The notes below the pieces were generated by a model. That model had not been told where the DNA came from and made no database searches. It saw only the letters and a program-made list of their open reading frames with translations. Shown piece by piece: positions 1 through 7,286 of a stretch of DNA of 50,391 bases. Numbering within the stretch: the first letter of the stretch is position 1; each line of letters begins with the position of its first letter. The stretch is from CAYSCW01 sp964449165. GTDB taxonomy: Bacteria > Acidobacteriota > Aminicenantia > Aminicenantales > Aminicenantaceae. Where the stretch lies: contig CAYVAT010000024.1 in the NCBI GenBank assembly GCA_964449165.1, positions 1 through 50,391 on the forward strand. Reading direction: 5' to 3'. Both the position numbers and the translations under genes were made by a program.

Positions 1-117
1 GAACCGACACTTTTATTCAAGATTGTCTTAATTAGGCGTCGGTTCATGTCCATCCGAAGCCCATAGCGGAGAGTGAGAGGGTCTTGGCAAGGATGGATGG
101 GAACTGACGCTTTTATT
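1..117 (+). repeat. Repeat family A, copy 1 (cut by window edge)
   Basis: About 100-bp intergenic unit. Inverted arms lie at 1-10 and 36-45 (9 of 10 pairs), with an AT-rich loop between. A G-rich segment follows, and then a second copy of the left arm with its TTTTATT tail at 89-117. The same layout occurs at 30555-30670, and the G-rich part recurs inverted at 10161-10208. The left arm is truncated by the window start. The distal arm runs into the stop codon of the neighbouring dehydrogenase gene (116-118). No coding function is visible. Confidence 0.8.
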
Positions 118-1447
118 AACCATCGGCGATCTCTTCTCTCTTCTCCTTGAAGGCAATGCCCAAATCTTTAAGCTCCTTGAGGATGGGCTCATAAATATCA
201 GGTGTAATAGGAATGTGGACTCCGGTTCGCTTAATCTTTCCATCCAAGATGAGACGCGTTCCTATACCTGCAGGAAGCCCCACTGTTCTGGCCATGGAAG
301 AATCTCCGTCAGGGACTCCGAAATCAATAAGTGTTGAGGTTATTTTTTCCCTTTTGCCATCCTGATAGGATGCAATAAAAGTGTGCTGAAGGATGATCAT
401 ATCCCTTTCGCCTTCCTCATACTGAAGCTTTTCTAACATCACTGCACCAAGTATTTGCATGGGAGATCCTTTCTCCAAAGGAAGGGGCTTATCGCTGAGA
501 AGGCCGAGCCATTCGAGACTTTTGATAATATCCGAATCCTCCTCGATGGCGAGATGAGACCCAAGGACTTTCTTCATATCTTTCTCTGGAGGTTCATTCA
601 TCAGATTCATCATAAAATCCTTGAATGTCATTCCTGTCCAATCCTGTTCTTTCTCATCCAGAAGGCCCAGTTCCCCTGCTTTTTTCATGATTGAACACCA
701 GCCTTTGTTCCTGAGCGTCCCCCGGAGCATGGTCTTTGTTGAATGGATACCATAGAGATCAATATAAGGAATGGAGTCGCGGTTTGGATAGCCTTCGAAT
801 TCGCCCAATCCCTCGATGGGAATCAGCTCATAATGAGTAAACAGGTTTTCAGGCGGGATAAAGACCTCCTGGCCATCTTTGAGGAAACGGGCCGAGTTTT
901 TTCCGGCCAGCAATACGCCTATCGGGCTCCAGGAGAATTTATAGCCGAAAGGGTTGGTGTTTGCTTCGGGTGCGGGCAAACCGCCGCAGTAGGAAGTGAA
1001 ACTTATAATCTCTCCTCCTTTCTTTTCCACCTCGTTGATAATCCTCATGGCTTCCATGTGGTCGATTCCTGGATCCAGCCCCACTTCATTCAAGATGATG
1101 ATTTCTGCTCTTTTGGCTTCACTATCCAAGTTCTTCATCACCTTGCTGACATAGGAAGTGGTCACCATGTGCTTTTTGTAGTCTATACAGTATTTGGCAA
1201 CCTTGGGATGAAAGGAATAGGGTACCATGCTGATGACTATATCTGCATTTCCGATTTCCGATCTGAGCCCTTCTTCATTCTTGAGATTAAGTTCCTTGGC
1301 TTTTCCTTTGGGATGGCCATCGATAAGTTTTACTGCTTTACTTACTGTACGGCTGGCTACTTCCACCTCAAAATTCGGCTGATCAAGGAGGTAGCGCACT
1401 AAAGGTCTGGCCACCAAGCCTGCGCCAAGAATCAATACTTTACTCAT
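116..1447 (-). CDS. Saccharopine dehydrogenase (NADP+, L-glutamate-forming type)
   Basis: 443 residues, full length for the LYS9/SDH family. It is predicted to oxidise saccharopine to glutamate plus alpha-aminoadipate semialdehyde in the cytoplasm, the second step of saccharopine-route lysine breakdown (or the reverse direction in synthesis). The N-terminal Rossmann motif GAGLVA is at residues 8-13. The family blocks EVGLDPGIDH (121-130), SYCGGLPAPE (152-161) and FGYKFSWSP (167-175) line the substrate domain. The start is supported by AAAGGAG 8 nt upstream. It lies 12 nt downstream of the reductase gene, so the two are surely co-transcribed. The stop codon sits at the edge of repeat A. Family assignment is firm; direction of flux is inferred. 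Confidence 0.92.
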   Translation of the reverse strand: MSKVLILGAGLVARPLVRYLLDQPNFEVEVASRTVSKAVKLIDGHPKGKAKELNLKNEEGLRSEIGNADIVISMVPYSFHPKVAKYCIDYKKHMVTTSYVSKVMKNLDSEAKRAEIIILNEVGLDPGIDHMEAMRIINEVEKKGGEIISFTSYCGGLPAPEANTNPFGYKFSWSPIGVLLAGKNSARFLKDGQEVFIPPENLFTHYELIPIEGLGEFEGYPNRDSIPYIDLYGIHSTKTMLRGTLRNKGWCSIMKKAGELGLLDEKEQDWTGMTFKDFMMNLMNEPPEKDMKKVLGSHLAIEEDSDIIKSLEWLGLLSDKPLPLEKGSPMQILGAVMLEKLQYEEGERDMIILQHTFIASYQDGKREKITSTLIDFGVPDGDSSMARTVGLPAGIGTRLILDGKIKRTGVHIPITPDIYEPILKELKDLGIAFKEKREEIADG

Positions 1448-1459
1448 CCTGTAACTCCT

Positions 1460-2776
1460 TTATGGTTTGATAAATTTTTTCATATAGTGGTAATCAGAAG
1501 TGAATTCTCCTCGGTAGAGAATGACCGCTTTCTTAACAGAAGCCGGGAGGGAACAATGAGCTAAATCTTCTGAAAAATCCGCTCGGGCAATAGAAGGAAC
1601 AAACGGTTTTAATGCCTGGCTGAAAGCCAAAGATGACTCCAAAGATATCTCGGCAGGAAGGTTGTCAACAGCCATAACCACCACTCCCCTCCCCTCAAAC
1701 CCATCTGTAGCCTCGCCTGTCATAGGATCGTAAACAAAGACTGGATTCCCAGGATTTGTGGCATGGACCGTACATTCCACGGATCCTTCCACATCGCAGG
1801 AAATGTCGCCGATGACCTGAAAACGGGACAGGTCCCCAGTCTTCCATGTTCTCCTAAGGAATTTCTTGGTCACCAATCTCGGATAACTTGGAGTCCAATA
1901 GATACAATTCACCAGGACTGTTAAGTAGGGAAGATAGGATTCAAATACAGATTTGTATTTTTGCGGATGATCATAGTAGTCCAAAAGTTCAAACTTTTGA
2001 TCTGAAGATCGGGGCTTGACCATCTGCTGCTCTTTAAACACAACCTTGTAGACTCTGTTGGCAACAAAATTCCTTTCTTCTAAGAAAGCAGAGAGTTTCT
2101 CCGAATCAATCTCCTCAAAGGGCAACAAGTCGAACACATCTTGAGCTCCTTGCGAGACATGGCCGTAGCCAGCAAATCCAAAAATAAGCGGAATAAGAGA
2201 GGAGTCAATGCCTTTCTGGGCAATGCTCCATCCGACCTTTGCGATTTTTTCCTTAGCTTCAACCATGCTTTCGTATCTGTGGGCCTGTTCGATCCCAACA
2301 AAAGGAGTTTTTTTTCCCTTCTGAAGCAATCGCTTACCCAATGCCCACAAGGTATCGAGCATCCCTGCCTGGCCGGCTTGTTTCCCGAAGAACAGAAGCC
2401 TTCGCCCCTTTTCATCAATGATTTTTTCATAGTCGATCAGTGTACACTGCTGATGGATCATTCTCTTCAACATGGGCATGTTATGCGGCTGCCCCTTTGT
2501 GGTGTGAGAGAAAAAGACATAAACCTTTCCCTTCTCAAAGAAAGAGAGGGGAATTTCCTTCACAGCAAAAATGACAGAACATGATGAGAGGTCTTCCTCT
2601 ACTTTAGCGCCCTCTCGTTCATAATCGCTGTCAGGAAAAACACGAATAGCAGAGGGCTGAAGTGAAATGTCCAAATTATGATTATGGACAAGCTCTCTCA
2701 CATGAGTTGGAATCAAAGGCACACGTCTTTCCCACTGGTTTTTGTCTTCTCTTCGGATACCTATGCATTTTTTCAT
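1460..2776 (-). CDS. Lysine-ketoglutarate reductase (saccharopine-forming), AlaDH/PNT-type
   Basis: 438 residues. It resembles the N-terminal half of eukaryotic alpha-aminoadipic semialdehyde synthase. It would condense lysine with 2-oxoglutarate, using NADPH, to give saccharopine. The alanine dehydrogenase/transhydrogenase N-terminal domain shows IRREDKNQWERRVPL near residues 7-21, FSHTTKGQ at 89-96, LIDYE at 113-117 and FGKQAGQAGM at 130-139. A glycine-rich FGFAGYGHVSQGAQ segment follows near residue 200. Animals fuse this domain to saccharopine dehydrogenase; here the two activities are adjacent separate genes. The ribosome binding site is weak. Function is inferred from family plus partner. 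Confidence 0.87.
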   Translation of the reverse strand: MKKCIGIRREDKNQWERRVPLIPTHVRELVHNHNLDISLQPSAIRVFPDSDYEREGAKVEEDLSSCSVIFAVKEIPLSFFEKGKVYVFFSHTTKGQPHNMPMLKRMIHQQCTLIDYEKIIDEKGRRLLFFGKQAGQAGMLDTLWALGKRLLQKGKKTPFVGIEQAHRYESMVEAKEKIAKVGWSIAQKGIDSSLIPLIFGFAGYGHVSQGAQDVFDLLPFEEIDSEKLSAFLEERNFVANRVYKVVFKEQQMVKPRSSDQKFELLDYYDHPQKYKSVFESYLPYLTVLVNCIYWTPSYPRLVTKKFLRRTWKTGDLSRFQVIGDISCDVEGSVECTVHATNPGNPVFVYDPMTGEATDGFEGRGVVVMAVDNLPAEISLESSLAFSQALKPFVPSIARADFSEDLAHCSLPASVKKAVILYRGEFTSDYHYMKKFIKP

Positions 2777-3077
2777 CTTAGAGCTTCTTATCGGGGTAAG
2801 GGATTATGGCATAAATTTTTTCTATGGTCAATTTAATCCCCCCCTATTCCCCAAAAGGGAAGAATCCTTTTTCCGGGGTAATGGCCATTTCCTTTTTGGA
2901 TAGGATGGGTGGCCCCGACCCAGCCTAACCCGGGGTGCTCCCCCGCAACGCCCGCAGCGGAAGGGGTTCCCCACGGGGGGATGGGTGGAGCGAGGACGGA
3001 CGGGGAACACCCCATGACAGGACCTATCCTTAAAAAATTTAGCTTCCCTGGAAATAAGGGTGCTTACCTCAAAAGAG
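2777..3077. other. Intergenic region holding repeat B and little else
   Basis: Gap between divergently transcribed reductase and cysS genes. Most of it is the GC-rich repeat B copy. Short open frames across it on both strands are by-products of that repeat and match no family I recognise. The left flank (2777-2900) shows no convincing promoter for the reductase gene. Confidence 0.5.
2902..3037 (+). repeat. Repeat family B, copy 1 (136 bp, GC-rich)
   Basis: 136-bp element matching 10257-10392 at about 130 of 136 positions, in the same orientation and with no indels. It is strikingly GC-rich against roughly 45% surroundings. It contains several C-run/G-run pairs that would fold into consecutive hairpins, for example GGGG-TGCT-CCCC near 2933-2945 and GGGG-TT-CCCC near 2962-2971. 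The ends are near-inverted: AGGATGGGT at the left, and ATCCTT followed by A6 at the right. It carries no gene. Confidence 0.85.
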
Positions 3078-3106
3078 TTGACTCGATTGTTTGATATTTT
3101 TAATAA
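3078..3106 (+). promoter_or_regulatory. Probable cysS promoter
   Basis: TTGACT (3078-3083), a 17-bp spacer, then TAATAA (3101-3106) in an AT-rich run. Transcription would begin at about 3113-3116, essentially at the ATG. The -10 is only a moderate match. The 30 bases before the ATG contain no Shine-Dalgarno-like purine run. Confidence 0.5.
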
Positions 3107-3115
3107 TATGCTCTC

Positions 3116-4513
3116 ATGATTAGATTCTACAACACTCTGAGCAGGAAAAAAGAGCCTTTTCACACTATAAGGCCCGGGGAAGTCCGGTTATACACCTGTG
3201 GACCTACAGTTTATGACTATGCCCATATTGGCAATTTTCGGGCCTATATTTTTGAAGATCTCCTGAAAAGATTTCTCCTTGCTCTTGACTACAAAGTGAC
3301 TCACGTGATGAATATCACAGATGTAGACGACAAGACCATAAAAGGTGCCCTGGAGCAGGATATGAGTCTTTCTGAATACACCAAAAAATTCATCCAGGCT
3401 TTCTTCGAAGATATCGAAGTTTTAAACATCATGAAAGCCGATTATTATCCCAGGGCCACAGAAAACATTCCTGATATGGTTGAGTGGATAAAAGTGCTTC
3501 TCGAAAAAGGTTATGCTTACAAGAAAGATGGCTCTGTTTACTATGCCATCTCTAAATTTCCAGAATATGGCAGGCTCTCAAGAATAAATCTTCAAAAACT
3601 CAAACCTGGTAAACGAATCGAGTCCGATGAATATAAAAAAGAGCATGCTCAGGATTTTGCTCTGTGGAAGAAACGAAAGGAGGGAGAACCTTTCTGGTCG
3701 ACAGATATCGGCGAGGGCAGGCCAGGCTGGCATCTCGAATGTTCTGTAATGAGCTCCAAGTATCTGGGCCCGAATTTCGATATTCACTGCGGTGGTGTGG
3801 ACAACATTTTCCCTCACCATGAAAATGAAATTGCCCAGTCTGAAGCCTATTCTGGAAAAAAATTTGTCAATTACTGGCTCCACTGTCGCCACCTCATCGT
3901 TGAGGGAGAAAAGATGTCCAAATCCAAGGGAAATTTTTTTACCCTCAGAGACCTGCTCCGCAGAAATATCGACCCAATGGCTCTCCGCCTTCTTCTTCTC
4001 TCCACCCACTACCGAAAGATGCTCAATTTCACCTTTACCGCACTCGATCAAGCTGATGCCTCACTGAGAAGGATCAAAGATTTTGTCTTCGAACTGAAAA
4101 ACCATCCCTTTACGGAAGGAAGGAATAAAAATATCTCGCGCCTGTTGGAGAAGACCAAGCAAAGGCTTATTAACTCTCTGAGTGATGACCTGAATATATC
4201 GGCGGCATTTTCTACTTTCTTCGAAATGATCAGAAAGGTAAACATCCTGATCTCCAAGGAAAAAGTCTTCAAGCAAGACGCCGATGAGATCATATCTTTG
4301 GTGCAATTCGTGGATAAAATCTTGGGAGTTTTTCCTCAAGAGAAGGAGAAGGAATTGCCAACGAAAATCCGGGAAAAAATCGGAGAGAGAGAAAGAGCGC
4401 GCCAGGATAAAAACTATGAATTGGCCGATAGAATCCGGGATGAGCTTCTCAAGGAGGGTTTTATCCTCGAAGACACAAAAAATGGTGTGCGGTGGAAAAG
4501 GATAAAGAAATAA
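3116..4513 (+). CDS. cysS: Cysteinyl-tRNA synthetase
   Basis: 465 residues, normal length for class Ia CysRS. It charges tRNA-Cys with cysteine in the cytoplasm using ATP. The N-terminal block has the zinc-ligand Cys28 (TCGPTVYDYAHIGN), with the HIGH motif as HIGN at 37-40. Further zinc ligands are in WHLECS and FPHHENE. KMSKSKGN is near residue 266. A C-terminal anticodon-binding helical domain follows, with the usual ELADRIRDEL segment. The N-terminus matches the family exactly at this ATG although no ribosome binding site precedes it, so translation may be leaderless. Repeat B lies just upstream. A hairpin follows before the YraN gene. Confidence 0.97.
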   Translation: MIRFYNTLSRKKEPFHTIRPGEVRLYTCGPTVYDYAHIGNFRAYIFEDLLKRFLLALDYKVTHVMNITDVDDKTIKGALEQDMSLSEYTKKFIQAFFEDIEVLNIMKADYYPRATENIPDMVEWIKVLLEKGYAYKKDGSVYYAISKFPEYGRLSRINLQKLKPGKRIESDEYKKEHAQDFALWKKRKEGEPFWSTDIGEGRPGWHLECSVMSSKYLGPNFDIHCGGVDNIFPHHENEIAQSEAYSGKKFVNYWLHCRHLIVEGEKMSKSKGNFFTLRDLLRRNIDPMALRLLLLSTHYRKMLNFTFTALDQADASLRRIKDFVFELKNHPFTEGRNKNISRLLEKTKQRLINSLSDDLNISAAFSTFFEMIRKVNILISKEKVFKQDADEIISLVQFVDKILGVFPQEKEKELPTKIREKIGERERARQDKNYELADRIRDELLKEGFILEDTKNGVRWKRIKK

Positions 4514-4570
4514 TCTATTCTTCCTTTTTTCTTTAATAAATACTGATCAACAGAAAAACGAGTCAATTGA

Positions 4571-4604
4571 GCCTTTCCCCACGTCATAAAGTTGAGGGAA
4601 GGGC
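4571..4604 (+). promoter_or_regulatory. Hairpin covering the ribosome binding site of the YraN gene
   Basis: GCCTTTCCC (4571-4579) pairs with GGGAAGGGC (4596-4604): nine pairs including one G-T, with a 16-nt loop. The 3' arm contains the only purine-rich Shine-Dalgarno candidate for the ATG at 4611. It could be a weak cysS terminator, although only TTTCTC follows, or a translational control hairpin. Confidence 0.45.
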
Positions 4605-4610
4605 TTTCTC

Positions 4611-4979
4611 ATGAAAGAGAATACACAGTCTGCCTACAGTCTCGGTCGATGTGGTGAGGAAGCTGCCTTGCGTTATCTGGAGAGAAAAAAATTCAGAATC
4701 GTGGCTCAAAGATTCCGTCTGTATAGAGGAGAGATCGACATTATCGCCTACGACAAAGATACTTTGGTCTTTGTAGAGGTAAAAACCAGGAGGAGCCGGG
4801 AATTTTACTCTCCAGAAGAGTCAGTCACTCCAACCAAACAGAAACAGATCAAAAAAATTGCCCTGGGCTTTCTTGCTCTTCATAAAATCATGGAGGCGGA
4901 ATGCCGCTTCGATGTTCTCTCCTTGATAAAAGCGGATAAAGGTGAATATATCATACAGCATTTTAAAAACGCATTTTAA
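4611..4979 (+). CDS. YraN/UPF0102 family endonuclease-like protein
   Basis: 122 residues, typical UPF0102 length. The restriction-endonuclease-like fold is indicated by LGRCGEEAALRYL (N-terminal helix), GEIDIIAYD and VFVEVKTRR, which supply the acidic/lysine (D...ExK) metal-binding pattern. The family is thought to act on DNA, possibly Holliday junctions, but its role is not settled. It lies 97 bp after cysS on the same strand. It converges on the S9 peptidase gene, and the two stop codons overlap by 4 bp. Its ribosome binding site lies inside a hairpin. Confidence 0.9.
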   Translation: MKENTQSAYSLGRCGEEAALRYLERKKFRIVAQRFRLYRGEIDIIAYDKDTLVFVEVKTRRSREFYSPEESVTPTKQKQIKKIALGFLALHKIMEAECRFDVLSLIKADKGEYIIQHFKNAF

Positions 4980-7063
4980 CGTTTCAAGAAGCGGTCAAAA
5001 AAATCTGTTGCTGCCTTGTAGACATTAAGCCATGACCTATGCAGGAGGAATCCGTGCACTTCATCAGGTATGATGAGCAGCTCCACATGAGCCTTTCCCA
5101 GTTTTCTGAGTCTCTGAACCATATCTGTTGTTTGGACAAAATCCACGTTGCGGTCATCGTCTCCGTGGACAAAAAGGACTGGAGATGTCCAGAAATCGAC
5201 ATCAGCCACAGGAGAAGATTGGTAAGCCTGGCTCATTAAATCTTCGCCTCGAATATCCCATCCTCCTCCTTCTCGTCTTCGAGCACGAAGCGACCAATCA
5301 TGAACGCCGTGCAAATCCACGCCAGCAGCAAAGAGCTCTGAATCACGAGCCAACCCCAAAGCCGTCAGATAGCCTCCGTAAGAGCCTCCCCAGAGGCCAA
5401 TCCTGTTAGGATTGACTTCTGGACGGTTTTGCAAGTACTTTCCTGCAGCAACGATATCCTGGTATTCTGAAGCTCCTCTCGGACCTTGCTTGGGGGCTGT
5501 ACGGAAATCATAACCGTAACCTATTCCAGAACGATAATTAACGGATAGAACCATATAGCCTTTAGAAGTCAAATATTGATTCATTGCATAGGCATTATGA
5601 TAATACCCGCGCATATGCCATCCCAGAAGCATCTGGCGAATGGGCCCACCATGCATGAAAATAACGGCTGGGCGTTTGTCGCCCGCTTTTGCTCCTTTGG
5701 GAAGGAAAAGCTGACCATGAATTTTGAGTCCATCCGGAGCTTTAAAGATGACCTGTTGAGGTTCAACCAGATCCTTCATAGGAAACTCTTCAGGAATCAT
5801 CTCTGGAGCAATGAGTCTTTTTTCCTTCTCACCATATTTTATAACCGCAGGAGCAGCGGGTTGGAAGGCAGTGGAGCACAGAAAAACAAGGTCTTTACTT
5901 CCAACAGTCAAAACAGGTGCCCATTCTATGCCTTTTCCCAGGGTTAGTGGTTCGGCATCTCCTCCGCCTACAGACACCGACCAGAGATGACGACGATCGA
6001 TATCCTGGGAGTTGGAGTTGAAAATTATCATTTTTCCATCCCATGATAGGAAGCTGTTCTCCACCTCATATTCTCCTGGCGTCAGGGAGATGAGCTTTTT
6101 ATCCTTGACAGATATGGAATAGAGATGCATCCATTTTTCATGCTCCGAGTAAAAAACCAGGTAGCCATCAGCGGCCCAGCGGAGAGTCTTAGCAGGATAA
6201 TACTGGGAGAAGCCTCCGGTCCTGTTTGGACACTCCCAGAGGACCCGGGCTTTGCCGCTCTCTACATCTGCCACCATCAGCCAGAACTTGTATCCTCCCC
6301 TGAAGGAATCAAACGCTAAGCCTGGAAAGCGAATAAAAGCAAGATACTTTCCGCAGGGGGACCAGACCGGATATCCGTCCCTGTCCACCGCAGGAGAAAT
6401 CCAGCTAATCGATTTTGCTTGGATATCATAGATTCCAATAAAGCTGTGGTCTTCACGATAGCTGACAAAAGCCAGTTTTGTCCCATCAGGAGACCAAGCA
6501 GTCATCCGGTTTCTTCCTCGTGCTTTAAACAATGGTTTGGACTTTGTCTCTTCCTCGAGGGAAGCCAGATAGACCTGTCCTTTCAATGAATACACAACAA
6601 CATTTTCCACAGGAGAGGGCGCGGGACTACTTCCTTCGCCGATTCGCCACGGATCTCCTCCCGCGACCTTCACAGCCCATACAGCCTGCTCTTTTCTGAC
6701 AGGATCAGAGGTAGGATTAGGGTATTCACCGGCTCTATTCGAGGATCCACCCCTGACATAGATGATAACGGTGCCATCAAAATTAAAGGCTAATTGGCTA
6801 ACTTCCTGACCATCATCCTCTGAATAGCTGGTAAGCTGCTGAGCCCTGTACTCAGGACCCCTGGCCATCCAGATGTTCCTCTTTCCCTGCCAATTAAAAA
6901 CCCAAACCACAAGATCTCCCTGGGGAGAAGCTACCAGATCCGAAGGAAAAGCATAACTCATGATGTTCTCGAGGGAAAAAGACTGCGCCTGAAGGGGCAG
7001 GAAAAGAAGAATCAAAACCAGCCAAAAGAATATCCATCGTTTGTTGAAATGTGATACATACAT
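4976..7063 (-). CDS. Secreted S9 family (prolyl oligopeptidase/DPP IV-type) peptidase
   Basis: 695 residues. An N-terminal signal sequence (hydrophobic FFWLVLILLFLPLQAQS, about residues 12-28) precedes a WD40/TolB-like beta-propeller (repeated W-SPDG/W-SPCG units, about 35-420). The C-terminal alpha/beta hydrolase has the catalytic triad: Ser in GGSYGGY near 561, Asp in HGDDDRNV near 634, and His in DEVHGF near 668. The protein probably cleaves peptides, often after proline or as an acyl-aminoacyl peptidase, in the periplasm. Start ATG has AAAGGAGG about 7 nt upstream. It is separated from the TonB receptor by repeat C. A second, broken S9 gene is at 39895-41910. Confidence 0.93.
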   Translation of the reverse strand: MYVSHFNKRWIFFWLVLILLFLPLQAQSFSLENIMSYAFPSDLVASPQGDLVVWVFNWQGKRNIWMARGPEYRAQQLTSYSEDDGQEVSQLAFNFDGTVIIYVRGGSSNRAGEYPNPTSDPVRKEQAVWAVKVAGGDPWRIGEGSSPAPSPVENVVVYSLKGQVYLASLEEETKSKPLFKARGRNRMTAWSPDGTKLAFVSYREDHSFIGIYDIQAKSISWISPAVDRDGYPVWSPCGKYLAFIRFPGLAFDSFRGGYKFWLMVADVESGKARVLWECPNRTGGFSQYYPAKTLRWAADGYLVFYSEHEKWMHLYSISVKDKKLISLTPGEYEVENSFLSWDGKMIIFNSNSQDIDRRHLWSVSVGGGDAEPLTLGKGIEWAPVLTVGSKDLVFLCSTAFQPAAPAVIKYGEKEKRLIAPEMIPEEFPMKDLVEPQQVIFKAPDGLKIHGQLFLPKGAKAGDKRPAVIFMHGGPIRQMLLGWHMRGYYHNAYAMNQYLTSKGYMVLSVNYRSGIGYGYDFRTAPKQGPRGASEYQDIVAAGKYLQNRPEVNPNRIGLWGGSYGGYLTALGLARDSELFAAGVDLHGVHDWSLRARRREGGGWDIRGEDLMSQAYQSSPVADVDFWTSPVLFVHGDDDRNVDFVQTTDMVQRLRKLGKAHVELLIIPDEVHGFLLHRSWLNVYKAATDFFDRFLKR

Positions 7064-7200
7064 GGTTCTTCCTCCTTTCTCTATGTTCCCACTATTTTAA
7101 CATTTTTTCTTCCAAAAATGTGAATGCAAGCATCTACAAATTCTACACAGTTAGGTAAGCCGATGAGGAAGTCATCCCCAGGCGAGCGGGTATTCGTGGC

Positions 7201-7279
7201 CAGGCTTCATCAGGAACGAAAAAACAAAGCAAGAATATAGCTTCTAGCATAATATGAATGACGAAGCCTGACCCCAGAG
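7201..7279 (+). repeat. Repeat family C, copy 1 (79 bp, inverted ends)
   Basis: Non-coding element with terminal inverted repeat CAGGCTTCATC (7201-7211) against GACGAAGCCTG (7260-7270), 10 of 11, extended by CCCCAGAG on the right. It matches 17616-17694 at 70 of 79 positions with identical length. It lies in the gap between the S9 peptidase and TonB receptor genes. Confidence 0.8.
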
Positions 7280-7286
7280 GACTTTT

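Noticed and set aside
743..1402. Long open frame on the plus strand opposite saccharopine dehydrogenase
   Set aside because: It is fully antisense to a clear family member, has no ribosome binding site and no recognisable domain.
2828..3163. Proline/glycine-rich open frames across repeat B
   Set aside because: They exist only because the repeat is GC-rich; the same phrases recur at 10092-10382 from the second copy, and they have no ribosome binding sites.
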